Source of the DNA: Halochromatium roseum
Lineage (GTDB): Bacteria > Pseudomonadota > Gammaproteobacteria > Chromatiales > Chromatiaceae
DNA: 64,000 nucleotides
Assembly: GCF_016653315.1 (NCBI RefSeq)
Contig: NZ_NHSH01000080.1
Coordinates: 20,374 to 84,373 of the forward strand
Reading direction: 5' to 3'
Shown: positions 44,082-53,948 of the stretch, in pieces
Layout: every line of letters begins with the position of its first letter
Numbering within the stretch: position 1 is the first letter of the stretch
Position numbers and translations under genes: made by a program
Notes under the pieces: model-generated
Told to the model about the DNA's origin: nothing
Seen by the model: only the letters and a program-made list of their open reading frames with translations
The model's database searches: none

Positions 44082-44351
44082 GCCCAATCGGATGCGAAGT
44101 CCGCTCATCAAGAGAGACTTGCCTGGATTAAGCCGCCAAGCGATTCCGATCGCCGTGCATTCAGTATCCGATGCTGTTTGGGAAGCCCTCGCTGATGGTT
44201 GTGCAAGCGGTTCGACCAGGTCAGCCTCTTGCGAGCAGCTCATGCCGCCTGTCTGCAAACGTCATCCGAGCGCGGGTCTCGATAATCACCAGGCGTCATG
44301 CCGCATCGCTCGCCTTACAACAATCCACAAAGACCACTGAGGGGATCAAAT

Positions 44352-45233
44352 ATGACCATTGCCACCAATCCCGGCGCCCGTTTCCGCGCCGCGATGGCTG
44401 AGGAAAAGCCATTGCAATGCGCGGGGGCGATCAACGCCTACCATGCCCGGCTGGCCGAGGCCACCGGCTTTCGCTCGCTCTACATCTCCGGCGGCGGTGT
44501 CGCGGCCGGCTCTTGCGGGATTCCGGATCTCGGCATCACCACCATGGATGATGTGCTGATCGACCTGCGTCGCATCACTGATGTCACCGAGCTGCCGGTG
44601 TTGGTGGACATTGATACCGGCTGGGGCGGTGCCTTCAACATCGCCCGCGCGGTGCGCAGCATGAATAAGGCCGGCGCGGCAGCGGTGCACCTTGAAGACC
44701 AGGTGCAGCAGAAGCGCTGCGGCCATCGGCCGAACAAGGCCATCGTGCCGCAGCAGGAGATGGTCGATCGGATCAAGGCGGCGGTCGATGCTCGGCTCGA
44801 TGATGACTTCGTGATCATGGCGCGCACGGATTCGCTGGCGGTCGAGGGGCTGGATGCCGCGATTGAGCGCGCCCAGGCCTGTGTCGAGGCGGGTGCGGAT
44901 GCGATCTTTCCGGAGGCGGTGACCGAGCTGGCGCAGTATCGTGCCTTCATCGATGCGGTTGGCGTGCCGGTATTGGCCAATATCACCGAGTTTGGTTCGA
45001 CGCCGCTGTTCACCGTCGATGAGCTGGCGAGCGTTGGGGTGAGCATCGCGCTCTATCCGCTCAGCGCCTTTCGCGCCGCCAATGCCGCCGCGCTCAAGGT
45101 CTATCAGGCGCTGCGCAACGAAGGCACGCAAGCACCGGTGATGGAGCTGATGCAGACCCGCGCCGACCTCTATGATTATCTCGGCTACCACGCCTACGAG
45201 CAGAAGCTCGATCAACTCTTCGCCGCGGAGTAG
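44352..45233 (+). CDS. prpB: 2-Methylisocitrate lyase
   Basis: Cleaves 2-methylisocitrate to pyruvate and succinate. The product has 293 residues from the ATG at 44352, with GGGG upstream. [54 protein letters not shown] (catalytic KRCGH) and [14 protein letters not shown] are diagnostic. A 270-base leader separates it from the regulator gene, and prpC follows 4 bases after the stop. Confidence 0.95.
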   Translation: MTIATNPGARFRAAMAEEKPLQCAGAINAYHARLAEATGFRSLYISGGGVAAGSCGIPDLGITTMDDVLIDLRRITDVTELPVLVDIDTGWGGAFNIARAVRSMNKAGAAAVHLEDQVQQKRCGHRPNKAIVPQQEMVDRIKAAVDARLDDDFVIMARTDSLAVEGLDAAIERAQACVEAGADAIFPEAVTELAQYRAFIDAVGVPVLANITEFGSTPLFTVDELASVGVSIALYPLSAFRAANAAALKVYQALRNEGTQAPVMELMQTRADLYDYLGYHAYEQKLDQLFAAE

Positions 45234-45237
45234 CGCC

Positions 45238-46506
45238 ATGACCAACGCCACTGAGACTGATAAGAGCGCCGGCACCAGCGCCAACGATCACAACACCCAA
45301 AACGCCAACAGCAGCAACAGCAGCAGTAACAGCAGCGGCAACACAGCCAGCAATACCAGCAGCAACAGCGGCCTGCCGAAGCCGAAGAAATCCGTCGCCC
45401 TGTCCGGCACCGCCGCCGGCAACACCGCCATCTGTACCGTCGGGCGCACCGGCAACGATCTGCACTATCGTGGCTACGACATCCTCGATTTCGCCGAGCA
45501 GGCGGAGTTCGAGGAGATCGCCTATCTCTTGATCCACGGCGCCTTGCCGACGGCCGCCGAGCTGACCGCCTATAAGACCAAGCTGCGCTCGATGCGCGGT
45601 CTGCCACGGGCGGTGAAACAGGCGCTAGAGGCGATCCCAGCCTCGGCGCATCCGATGGACGTGATGCGCACCGCCTGCTCGGTGATGGGCAGTTGCCTGC
45701 CGGAGCGCGACAGCCACCCGGCTGCCGAGGCGCGCGAGATCATCGATCGGCTGATGGCCAGCTTCGGCTCGGCGCTGCTGTACTGGTACCACTTCGCGGT
45801 CAATGGCCGGCGCATCGAGGTCGAGACCGATGATGACTCGATCGGCGGCCATTTCCTGCATCTGCTACACGGTGAGTCACCCAAGGCCTCCTGGGTGCGG
45901 GCGATGCATACCTCGCTGGTGCTCTACGCCGAGCATGAGTTCAACGCCTCGACCTTCGCCGCGCGCGTGGTCGCCGGCACCAACTCGGACCTGTACTCGG
46001 CGATCACCGCCGCCATCGGCGCGCTGCGCGGGCCAAAGCACGGTGGTGCCAACGAGGAGGCCTTCCGGACGCAAAGCCGCTATCACAGCGCCGACGCGGC
46101 CGAGGCCGATATCCGCGAGCGGGTCGGGCGCAAGGAGATCATCATCGGCTTCGGCCATCCGGTCTACACGGTCGCCGATCCACGCAATCAGGTGATCAAG
46201 CGAGTGGCCAAGGCGCTCTCCGAAGAGGCCGGCAATATGACCATGTTCGCCGTCGCCGAGCGGTTGGAGTCGGTGATGTGGGAGCTGAAAAAGATGTTCC
46301 CGAACCTGGACTGGTTCTCGGCGGTGTCCTATCACCAGATGGGCGTGCCGACGGCCATGTTCACGCCACTGTTCGTGATCTCGCGCGTGACGGGTTGGGG
46401 CGCGCATGTGATCGAACAGCGCGAGGATGGCAAGATCATCCGTCCATCCGCCAACTACACAGGCCCCGAGAATCGTCCCTGGGTGCCGATTGAGGAGCGT
46501 TCCTGA
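45238..46506 (+). CDS. prpC: 2-Methylcitrate synthase with an Asn/Ser-rich N-terminus
   Basis: Condenses propionyl-CoA with oxaloacetate. The 422-residue product is longer than the usual ~375-390. Residues ~10-46 are nearly only N, S, T, G and A ([20 protein letters not shown]), then the normal enzyme begins ([29 protein letters not shown]). Catalytic blocks are [16 protein letters not shown] (His), [13 protein letters not shown] (His) and [17 protein letters not shown]. The gene overlaps prpD by one base (TGATG). Confidence 0.94.
   Translation: MTNATETDKSAGTSANDHNTQNANSSNSSSNSSGNTASNTSSNSGLPKPKKSVALSGTAAGNTAICTVGRTGNDLHYRGYDILDFAEQAEFEEIAYLLIHGALPTAAELTAYKTKLRSMRGLPRAVKQALEAIPASAHPMDVMRTACSVMGSCLPERDSHPAAEAREIIDRLMASFGSALLYWYHFAVNGRRIEVETDDDSIGGHFLHLLHGESPKASWVRAMHTSLVLYAEHEFNASTFAARVVAGTNSDLYSAITAAIGALRGPKHGGANEEAFRTQSRYHSADAAEADIRERVGRKEIIIGFGHPVYTVADPRNQVIKRVAKALSEEAGNMTMFAVAERLESVMWELKKMFPNLDWFSAVSYHQMGVPTAMFTPLFVISRVTGWGAHVIEQREDGKIIRPSANYTGPENRPWVPIEERS
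45298..45374 (+). repeat. aac/agc trinucleotide-rich tract in prpC
   Basis: A tract of aac, agc and acc codons with agcaacagc-type repeats at the 5' end of prpC. It preserves frame and encodes the Asn/Ser-rich tail. Confidence 0.8.
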
Positions 46507-47957
46507 TGAGCAAAGCCGCCACCCTAGACGCCTCGCGTCCTGACTACGATGATGTGATCCAACAGATCGCCGACTATGTGCTGGGCTACGATGTCCGCCA
46601 GAGCCGGGAGGCGATGGAGACCGCCCGCTATGACTGGATGGACAGCATCGGTTGCGCGCTCTTGGCGCTGAATTATCCCGCCTGCACCAAGCTGCTCGGG
46701 CCGATGGTGCCGGGAACCCAGGTGCCGGGCGGTTCGCGGGTGCCCGGCACCCCTTATGAGCTCGATCCGGTGCGCGCGGCCTGGAACATCGGCGCCATGG
46801 TGCGCTGGCTCGATTACAACGACACCTGGCTGGCGGCAGAGTGGGGACATCCCTCGGATAACCTGGGCGCGATCCTGGCACTGGCCGATTTTCGCGCGCG
46901 CCAGAACGGCTCGCGTGGCTCGGTGCCGGTGACCTTGGGCGATGTGCTGCGGGCGATGATCAAGGCGCACGAGATCCAGGGCGTGCTGGCGTTGGAGAAC
47001 AGCTTCAATCGCGTCGGGCTGGACCATGTGCTGCTGGTGCGCATCGCCTCGGCGGCGGTGTCGGCGGCGATGCTCGGCTGCAGCCGCGATGAGGTGCTCA
47101 GCGCCGTCTCCCATGCCTGGCTCGATGGCTCGGCGCTGCGCACCTATCGGCATGCGCCGAACACCGGGCCGCGTAAATCCTGGGCGGCCGGCGATGCCTC
47201 CTCGCGCGGCCTGTTCCTGGCGCTGATCGCCGCCAGTGGCGAGATCGGCTATCCCTCGGCGCTGACCGCCAAGGGCTGGGGCTTCCAGGATGTCAGCTTC
47301 GATGGCAAGCCGATCCGGCTCGAGCAGCCATTCGGCACCTACGTCATGGAGAACGTGCTGTTCAAGATCAGCTATCCGGCCGAGTTCCATGCCCAGACCG
47401 CGGTCGAGGCGGCGATCAGCCTGCATCCAGAGGTCAAGGATCGGCTCGGCGAGATCGAGCGCATCCTGATCGAGACCACCGAATCGGGCGATCGGATCAT
47501 CAACAAGACCGGGCCGCTGAATAATCCGGCTGATCGCGACCATTGCCTGCAGTACATGGTCGCGGTGCCGCTGATCCAGGGCAGCCTCGATGCGGATGAC
47601 TACGAGGACCGCGCGGCGGCGAATCCGCTCATCGATCAGCTGCGCGCGAAGATGGAGGTGGTCGAGAACGCGCGCTTCAGCCGCGAGTACCTGGAGGCCG
47701 ACAAGCGCGCGATCGGCAACGCGGTGCAGGTGTTCTTCAGCGATGGCTCGAGCACCGACAAGGTCAGCGTCGATTATCCGGTCGGTCATCGCCGTCGCCG
47801 GGCCGAGGGCATTCCGCTGTTGGAGGCCAAGTTCGAGCGTTATCTGCGCGGGCGCATCAGCCAGAAGAACAGCGACGCGATCCTCTCGATCTGCGCCGAT
47901 CAGGCGGCATTCGAGGCCTGCTCAGTCGAACGGATGATGACGCTGCTCGGTCTCTGA
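46506..47957 (+). CDS. prpD: 2-Methylcitrate dehydratase PrpD
   Basis: Dehydrates 2-methylcitrate in the methylcitrate cycle. The 483-residue product shows the MmgE/PrpD family blocks YDWMDSIGCALLALNYPAC, VRWLDYNDTWLAAEWGHPSD, SWAAGDASSRGLFLALIA and ISYPAEFHAQTAVEAA. Together with prpB, prpC and prpE this gives a cycle from propionate to pyruvate, apart from an aconitase-type hydratase that must be encoded elsewhere. No acnD or prpF is in the window. Confidence 0.94.
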   Translation: MSKAATLDASRPDYDDVIQQIADYVLGYDVRQSREAMETARYDWMDSIGCALLALNYPACTKLLGPMVPGTQVPGGSRVPGTPYELDPVRAAWNIGAMVRWLDYNDTWLAAEWGHPSDNLGAILALADFRARQNGSRGSVPVTLGDVLRAMIKAHEIQGVLALENSFNRVGLDHVLLVRIASAAVSAAMLGCSRDEVLSAVSHAWLDGSALRTYRHAPNTGPRKSWAAGDASSRGLFLALIAASGEIGYPSALTAKGWGFQDVSFDGKPIRLEQPFGTYVMENVLFKISYPAEFHAQTAVEAAISLHPEVKDRLGEIERILIETTESGDRIINKTGPLNNPADRDHCLQYMVAVPLIQGSLDADDYEDRAAANPLIDQLRAKMEVVENARFSREYLEADKRAIGNAVQVFFSDGSSTDKVSVDYPVGHRRRRAEGIPLLEAKFERYLRGRISQKNSDAILSICADQAAFEACSVERMMTLLGL

Positions 47958-48039
47958 TCGACCGATGTAGCGACGTATCGAGCTAATACCTTTCGCACGG
48001 GCCTGAGGCGATGGGCTCGTTGTGGGGCGGTGTAATGAG

Positions 48040-48615
48040 ATGGATACCCGACAAGCCCGGCTGAAATCTCTGCTTGAGCAAGGCCATCAGCGAGGTATTG
48101 CGCAGGTCGCTGAGCGGCGCTTGAATCAGCATCCTAAGCAGCGTTCGAATCAGCACCGTCCACGCGGTTTTGCGCTCATCGAGCTGATGATCGTCGTTGC
48201 CGTCATCGGGATCTTAGCGGCCGTCTCGATCCCGGCCTATCAGGATCTTGTGACCCGGGCCAAGATCAGCGAGGGCCTGCTGCTGCTGGCCCCGGTCAAG
48301 ACCGCCGTGCTCGAATATCACAGCGTCAACGGCGCTCTGCCAAGCGCAACAAACTGGCTCACGCTGCTGCAAGAGCTTGGTCTGCCGGTGAGCGCAACAT
48401 CGGGTGCGGCATCTGGCCAATATGTTGAACGTATCTGGTGGAACAACACGCATCAGCAGATCCGGATTCGCTATGCCATGGCGCCCATTGAGGACAAGCT
48501 GCTCTATCTGCAGCTTGACCTCGGGGCACTTGGCCAGATGGGCTGGCGCTGCTTCGCGCCTGCTGGAAGCGACGGTATTCCTGAGCGCTACCTGCCGGCG
48601 AGCTGCCGGGGTTGA
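48040..48615 (+). CDS. Type IV pilin-like protein with a long leader
   Basis: A 191-residue pilin from the ATG at 48040. The prepilin peptidase site is [20 protein letters not shown], with conserved Glu at +5. The leader is 43 residues, Gln/Arg/His-rich, and much longer than in usual type IVa pilins; internal starts are absent. The C-terminal WRCFAPAG to ASC pair fits the pilin disulfide loop. No other pilus genes are near. It could be a minor pilin or a stand-alone major pilin. Confidence 0.85.
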   Translation: MDTRQARLKSLLEQGHQRGIAQVAERRLNQHPKQRSNQHRPRGFALIELMIVVAVIGILAAVSIPAYQDLVTRAKISEGLLLLAPVKTAVLEYHSVNGALPSATNWLTLLQELGLPVSATSGAASGQYVERIWWNNTHQQIRIRYAMAPIEDKLLYLQLDLGALGQMGWRCFAPAGSDGIPERYLPASCRG

Positions 48616-48731
48616 AGCTCCTTGCGCTCAAGGCAACAGTCCATCTTCGGCGCGCCTGGGTTGCCGTTGTCTGGCCTCCACGCGCGGATTGATGCGCTCC
48701 CTGGTTCTTTGCTGGGCGCTCTTCGATCCGC

Positions 48732-50030
48732 TTAGGCGGGTAACTGCATCGTGATGCAGTGCAGGCTGCCACCTTGGCGAATCAGCGGCCGGCAATCGAC
48801 GGGCTCAATGCGGCGGCCCGGGAAACAGCCGGCGAGGCGTTCGCAGGCGATCGCGTCCGCGGGGTCGTCGTAGACCGGGACCAGTACGGCGCGGTTGATG
48901 ATCAGGAAATTCGCGTATCCCGCTGGCAAGCGCTGGCCGTCCTCGTCATAGATGGGAGCCGGTTGCGGCAATGCGACCAGTCGATAGGGCTCACCGTTGC
49001 GCTGGCGCAGGGCGCGCAGCTCGGCTGCAAGCTGCTCCAAGGCGGGATGATCCGAGTCGCTGGGATCAGCGCTCGCCGCATAGCAGATGGTGCGCGGATC
49101 ACAATAGCGGGCGAGGGTGTCGATATGCCCATCGGTATCATCGCCGCTCAGCTGGCCGTGCTCGAGCCAGAGGAAGCGCTCGACACCCAGCCGCTCGCGC
49201 AGCTCGGCCTCGATGGCCTCTTGGCTCCAGCCTGGATTGCGGGCTGGATCGACGATCGTGCGGCGCACCGCGAGCAGACTGCCGGCGCCGTCGGTCTCGA
49301 TGGCGCCACCTTCGAGGACCAGAGGACTGGGTTCGAGATGGTCGCGGGCGCTGTCTAACCTGAATCTCGGGCGATCGGTCTTCTGAGGTTGGCCGCTGGC
49401 CATGACCCTGAGAGTGGCGTCTCTGGAAGCGGACGCACTGGGACGGGTCTTTGAGTTCGAGGCGGGATCATCTAGCCGCGCTTCATCTGGTGCTGCAAAG
49501 CCGCCGGCGGCATACACCGTCGCGGTGATCCGATCATCGAGCTCGGCCGGATACTTACCGCCCCAACCGTTGAAGCGGAAGTCAAACAGGATGCGCGCGT
49601 CGGTGGCAGGGTCGATGACGCTGATCGGCCCATGATCGCGCGCCCAGGTGTCGTTGCTCGGGGCAATGACAAACCGAATCCGCCCTTGCCCGTTCTGACC
49701 CTTGGCGCTGGCTTCAGCGCTGAGATCGGCATCGGCGTCGGTCCTGGCTTCTTTGACTGGCTCAGCCCCAGCCCCAGCTTCACTGCCGGTTCCACTGCCC
49801 GCGGCAGGGTTATCCTTGTTGGTTAAGTCACTCAGCTGTGCTTGGATCACGCGCTGATGCGCCTGATCCCTGCAGACGATCAGAAGATCCTGCTCCGCAG
49901 TGATCAACCGAGCTAGCCGTCGGTAGACGGCCTCGACCGCGTCGAGCTGCGCGGCCCAATCGGTAGCCGCGTGCGGCCAGGTCAGCATCACCGCCTGTTG
50001 CGGCTCCCATTCGGCAGGTAGATGGCGCAT
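48732..50030 (-). CDS. aguA: Agmatine deiminase (peptidyl-arginine deiminase family) with two insertions
   Basis: Converts agmatine to N-carbamoylputrescine. The ATG at 50028-50030 (MRHLPAEWEPQQAVMLTWPH) fits the family start. Active-site blocks are APSNDTWARDHGP, VLEGGAIETDG, GDDTDGHIDTLARY and the catalytic C425 in GGSLHCITMQL. The protein has 432 residues instead of ~345-370. Residues ~70-116 (Ala/Gly/Glu/Asp-rich) and ~181-233 (Ser/Arg/Asp-rich) look like low-complexity insertions. No aguB is adjacent. Upstream in the frame, 40 more codons are not homologous. Confidence 0.9.
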   Translation of the reverse strand: MRHLPAEWEPQQAVMLTWPHAATDWAAQLDAVEAVYRRLARLITAEQDLLIVCRDQAHQRVIQAQLSDLTNKDNPAAGSGTGSEAGAGAEPVKEARTDADADLSAEASAKGQNGQGRIRFVIAPSNDTWARDHGPISVIDPATDARILFDFRFNGWGGKYPAELDDRITATVYAAGGFAAPDEARLDDPASNSKTRPSASASRDATLRVMASGQPQKTDRPRFRLDSARDHLEPSPLVLEGGAIETDGAGSLLAVRRTIVDPARNPGWSQEAIEAELRERLGVERFLWLEHGQLSGDDTDGHIDTLARYCDPRTICYAASADPSDSDHPALEQLAAELRALRQRNGEPYRLVALPQPAPIYDEDGQRLPAGYANFLIINRAVLVPVYDDPADAIACERLAGCFPGRRIEPVDCRPLIRQGGSLHCITMQLPA

Positions 50031-50077
50031 TGTTACACTCTGATCTTTGACGCAAGAGAAGCTTGTCCAGTGATAGC

Positions 50078-50303
50078 GAGCATCGCAACAGCCCTCGCGG
50101 CTAAGCAGTTGGCACTGCCGAGCTGTCTCGATCTGCGTATCCCGCCCCACTCAGGCTCGATGATGCGCAATTACTGCTGTTTTGCCAGGCCAACCGACAT
50201 CTTTGGATTGAGCGCACCGCCGTGGGAGATCTGGAGATCATGTCGCCAACAGGGGTCGAAACGGGGGTTGCCGCTGGCGACCGTTTGGGAGTTTTGTCTC
50301 TAA
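50078..50303 (+). pseudogene. Remnant of a Uma2-family (DUF820) nuclease gene
   Basis: An N-terminal piece (ATALAAKQLALPS) in one frame passes, after a shift, into RLDDAQLLLFCQANRHLWIE and MSPTGVETG in a second frame. These match the start of Uma2 proteins in order. Nothing after the ETG motif is recognisable, so about two thirds of the gene is missing. It lies in the 374-base gap between the agmatine deiminase and glpD genes, which holds nothing else I can identify. Confidence 0.55.
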
Positions 50304-50404
50304 GTCAGAATAGACCGCTGCAGTCGAGGACAAGCTCGGGTAGGGCCGCTATATCGACCCGAGACACTTAGCGGCATCGATGCATCGAGCTCGGCTGCAT
50401 CGGG

Positions 50405-52231
50405 CTAGGCGGCACCCGACTCTGCCACCTCGGTTGTCTGTCGCGACTGCGCTGGCGTGACCTCGCAATCCTCGCAGAAATACTCGTCATAACGCGCTTT
50501 GGCCTGATCGCCGAACAGGATCTCGCAGGCCTCCATCAGGCCCTCGGCATGTTGGATGGTCGGGCGAGAGACCACCAGCGCGATCTTCGAGCGTCGGCGC
50601 AAAAAGTCTTCCAGCGTGACGATCATCTCTTGGCGCTTAGCCAGCTGGATCTCGCAGCGTGTGTAATCGGTGCCCTTGATCAGCACCTCGGCCTGGCGCG
50701 GGTTCTCGCGGATCTGCGCCAGCAGCTCGAAGGCCTGCTGATCGTAGCGGCGCCAGAGCCGGCTAGAGAGCGGCTCGATCGAGTCCGGCGAGGTGTAGCT
50801 GTCCAGATCCATCAGCCGCGCTTGATGCATGTACTCCTCATAGACCGAGCGATGCGGCTCGCCATACCAGCGGTAGCGCGCGTGTGGCAGCTTGATGCCA
50901 AGCTCGGCGGCGATCTCCGAGACCTCGTTGCCGACATTGACGCAATCGGTCAGCTTGCCGCCGTAGATCGAGACATGCGCATGCCGGCGATCAACATCGA
51001 TCTCGTGCTTGCGCGAGAGCTGCATCCAGTCGCGCTCGCCCTCTGCGGCGTCGCCATCTCCAGTCTTGCCATGCTCAGCGGTTTCCTCACCAAGCGCACC
51101 ATGGCCGCTGCCTTCCGCACCATGGCCCTTGCCGGCAGAGCCATGGATGCTGACGTCTGCACGTCCAACAGCACGTCCAACAGCAGTTTTGGGTGCGCGC
51201 TTGACCACCAGCGGACGCACGCCGCAGCGCTCGGCGATGATGTCGGCCCGGGTCAGCGGTCGCTCGAGGTTCAGCCGCTTGTTGATGTTCTCGAGCACGA
51301 AATCCCGATCCTCGTCCGTCACCTCGGTGAATGGACGCTCGACCCGCGTGTCGGTGGTGCCGATGCAGGTGCGCACGCCCATCGGGATGACGAAAAAGAG
51401 GCGTCCGTCATCAGCGAAGAAGGTCAGGATGTGCGGCTCCGGGGTCACCTGCGGCACGATCAGATGAATCCCCTTGGAGAACAGATGCTGATGCTCGGTC
51501 TGCTCGCCGTTGCGCTGATTGAGCCCATCCGCGAAGGGGCCGGCGGCATTGATGAGCATCTTCGAGCGAATCTGAACGGTCTCGCCGCTCTGGGTATCGC
51601 GCGCCTCGGTGACCCAAACGCCGTCCTCGCGCCTTGAGCCCAAGGACTCGACATAGTTGGCGGCGATGGTGCCCCGATCCATCGCCGCGCGCACGAACTG
51701 GAACACGAAGCGCGAGTCATTATCGTGCAGATAGGCATCGGAATACTCGAAGCCGCCCGCCGCCTTGCGGGTGTTGACCACCGGCTCCTCGGCGTCGATA
51801 CGGCGCTTGCTGAGAAACCGCGGGATGCGCGTGTAGCCGTTGCCGAACAGCCAATAGACCCAGGTGCCGAGCCAGAGGAACAGCGGCGAGAAGCGAAACC
51901 CCTGATCGATCGTGGCGAAGAAGCGGATCTCCTGCACCCGGCTCGGATAGCTGTCGATCAGATGGTTCCGGCTCAGGCATAGCTTGCGCACCAGCCCATA
52001 GTCGCCGCTCTCCAGGTACTTGATGCCACCCCAGGCCAGATTCGACGACTGCTGACTGGTAAAGCCAGCGAAGTCGCGCTGATCGATCAAGGCCACAGTC
52101 GCGCCCTTGCCAGAAAGTGCGGCCGCCGACACGGCCCCATTGATACCGCCGCCGATGATCAGCGCATCGAACACGCGACCGGGCAATTTAGCGATATTAC
52201 TATCCCGTAACTGCATAGGTTCCCCCAGCAA
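50405..52231 (-). CDS. glpD: Glycerol-3-phosphate dehydrogenase (aerobic type) with an inserted loop
   Basis: FAD enzyme oxidising glycerol 3-phosphate at the membrane. The product has 608 residues. The dinucleotide fold is VFDALIIGGGINGAVSAAAL, then SNLAWGGIKYLE, IGTTDTRVE and VSIYGGKLTD. Residues ~346-399 are a Gly/Ala/His/Glu-rich insertion (GKGHGAEGSGHGALGEE) between LVVKRAP and DWMQLSRKHEID, where relatives have a short loop. It is co-directional with glpK upstream, 74 bases apart. Confidence 0.92.
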   Translation of the reverse strand: MLGEPMQLRDSNIAKLPGRVFDALIIGGGINGAVSAAALSGKGATVALIDQRDFAGFTSQQSSNLAWGGIKYLESGDYGLVRKLCLSRNHLIDSYPSRVQEIRFFATIDQGFRFSPLFLWLGTWVYWLFGNGYTRIPRFLSKRRIDAEEPVVNTRKAAGGFEYSDAYLHDNDSRFVFQFVRAAMDRGTIAANYVESLGSRREDGVWVTEARDTQSGETVQIRSKMLINAAGPFADGLNQRNGEQTEHQHLFSKGIHLIVPQVTPEPHILTFFADDGRLFFVIPMGVRTCIGTTDTRVERPFTEVTDEDRDFVLENINKRLNLERPLTRADIIAERCGVRPLVVKRAPKTAVGRAVGRADVSIHGSAGKGHGAEGSGHGALGEETAEHGKTGDGDAAEGERDWMQLSRKHEIDVDRRHAHVSIYGGKLTDCVNVGNEVSEIAAELGIKLPHARYRWYGEPHRSVYEEYMHQARLMDLDSYTSPDSIEPLSSRLWRRYDQQAFELLAQIRENPRQAEVLIKGTDYTRCEIQLAKRQEMIVTLEDFLRRRSKIALVVSRPTIQHAEGLMEACEILFGDQAKARYDEYFCEDCEVTPAQSRQTTEVAESGAA

Positions 52232-52287
52232 TCGTTACACCTAAGGCATCAAGCACCAAAGCACCAGGCAGCGTATGTCAGGTGACA

Positions 52288-52312
52288 CTCACTACTCACT
52301 ACTCACTACTCA
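52288..52312. repeat. 7-bp tandem repeat between glpK and glpD
   Basis: ctcacta is repeated three times plus ctca. It covers the last codons and stop of glpK (minus strand), so copy changes would alter the glpK C-terminus. Confidence 0.8.
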
Positions 52313-53817
52313 TCTTCTAGCGCCCAACCCTTCGCCAGCTCCACCGCACGATGCCAGCGCTTAAACAGCTTCTCACGCTTGGCCTGATCGATGCGCGGTC
52401 GATAGCGCACATCCAACGCCCACTGCTCGGCGATCTCTTTACGACTCTCCCAGAAGCCGACCGCGAGGCCGGCCAGATAAGCGGCTCCAAGCGCCGTGGT
52501 CTCGATGATGCTCGGCACCTCGACCTTGACGCCGAGGATGTCGGACTGGAACTGCATCAAGACGCTGTTCACTGAGGCGCCGCCGTCGCAGCGCAGCTCC
52601 TTGAGCTGGATGCCTGAATCACGCTCCATCGCCTCGATCACATCGCGCGTCTGATAGGCCATGCTCTCGAGCACCGCGCGCGCGATGTGACCACGGCTGG
52701 TGCCGCGAGTGAGACCGATCAACAGGCCACGGGCGTAGGGGTCCCAATGGGGGGCGCCCAGGCCGACCAAGGCCGGCACAAAGTAGACGTCCTCGTTCTC
52801 CGGCACCGAGCGTGCGAGTTCGCGGGTCTCGTTGGCCTGCTCGATCATTTCCAGTCCGTCGCGCAGCCATTGCACGGCCGAGCCGGTGACAAAGATCGCG
52901 CCTTCGAGCGCATACTCGACGGGCTCGTCGCCGATCCCCCAGGCGATGGTGGTCAGCAGCTGCTCGCTGCTGGTCACCGCCTCGGTGCCGGTGTTCATCA
53001 GCACAAAGGAGCCAGTGCCATAGGTGTTCTTGGCCATGCCGCGCTTGTAGCAGGCCTGACCGAACAGCGCCGCCTGCTGATCACCGGCAATGCCAGCGAT
53101 TGGGATACCCCGCGTGCCGAAGAACATCTGCGGATCGGTCTCGCCATAGATCTCAGAGGAGGGCCGCACCGCGGGCAGGATTGCAGCCGGGATATCCAGC
53201 AGCTCAAGCAGCTCCTCATCCCAGCGCAGTTCGTGGATGTTGTAGAGCAGGGTGCGCGAGGCGTTGGAATAGTCCGTGATGTGGGTCTGGCACCCGGTCA
53301 GGTTGTAGACCAACCAAGAGTCGATGGTGCCGAAGCAGATCTCGCCCTGCTTGGCGCGCTTGCGGAGGCCTGGGATGTTGTCGAGCATCCACTTGACCTT
53401 GGTGCCGGAGAAGTAGGGGTCGATCACCAAGCCGGTCTTCTGCTGGATCATCTCGGTATGGCCCTGCGCCTTCAGCTCGGCACAGTCATCGGCGGTGCGG
53501 CGGTCCTGCCAGACGATGGCGCGCCCGACCGGCTTGCCGCTGGCGCGTTCCCAGAGCACCGCCGTCTCACGCTGATTGGTGATGCCGATGCCTTTGATGT
53601 CATTCGGCGCGATGTCGCCGACTTTGAGTGCCTCGGCGATCACCTTCATCGTTACCAGGACGATCTCCTCGGCATCGTGTTCGACCCAACCTGGCTTTGG
53701 GTAGTGCTGAGTGAACTCGGAGTAGGCGCGGCTGCGAATCTGGCCGGCGTGGTCGAAGAGCAGCACCGTTGAGCCTGTGGTGCCTTGGTCGATCGCGAGG
53801 ATGACGCCGTCTTGCAT
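52306..53817 (-). CDS. glpK: Glycerol kinase
   Basis: Phosphorylates glycerol to glycerol 3-phosphate, the substrate of GlpD. The 503-residue product has the FGGY-kinase start [18 protein letters not shown], the specificity block [25 protein letters not shown], and [23 protein letters not shown] residues ([17 protein letters not shown] here). [19 protein letters not shown] is the nucleotide-side motif. No glpF or glpR is in the window. Confidence 0.96.
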   Translation of the reverse strand: MQDGVILAIDQGTTGSTVLLFDHAGQIRSRAYSEFTQHYPKPGWVEHDAEEIVLVTMKVIAEALKVGDIAPNDIKGIGITNQRETAVLWERASGKPVGRAIVWQDRRTADDCAELKAQGHTEMIQQKTGLVIDPYFSGTKVKWMLDNIPGLRKRAKQGEICFGTIDSWLVYNLTGCQTHITDYSNASRTLLYNIHELRWDEELLELLDIPAAILPAVRPSSEIYGETDPQMFFGTRGIPIAGIAGDQQAALFGQACYKRGMAKNTYGTGSFVLMNTGTEAVTSSEQLLTTIAWGIGDEPVEYALEGAIFVTGSAVQWLRDGLEMIEQANETRELARSVPENEDVYFVPALVGLGAPHWDPYARGLLIGLTRGTSRGHIARAVLESMAYQTRDVIEAMERDSGIQLKELRCDGGASVNSVLMQFQSDILGVKVEVPSIIETTALGAAYLAGLAVGFWESRKEIAEQWALDVRYRPRIDQAKREKLFKRWHRAVELAKGWALEDE

Positions 53818-53847
53818 GTCTTCGCTCCGTCAGTGCTGTGTGACCCC

Positions 53848-53880
53848 CGCTTTGACCTCGCTTTGACCTCGCTTTGACCC
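53848..53880. repeat. 11-bp tandem repeat upstream of glpK
   Basis: cgctttgacct occurs three times (the last with one change) within the 131-base gap between the glpK and HdeD-like genes. It could affect the glpK promoter, but no known operator fits. Confidence 0.75.
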
Positions 53881-53948
53881 CGGTGATGAGGATGGCGTCG
53901 GCCTCGATAGGGCCGGCGCGCTCTCCGGGGTTGCGCATGGTCAATCGG

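Noticed and set aside
46524..47789. 421-codon open frame opposite prpD
   Set aside because: An antisense shadow of prpD with no recognisable protein features.
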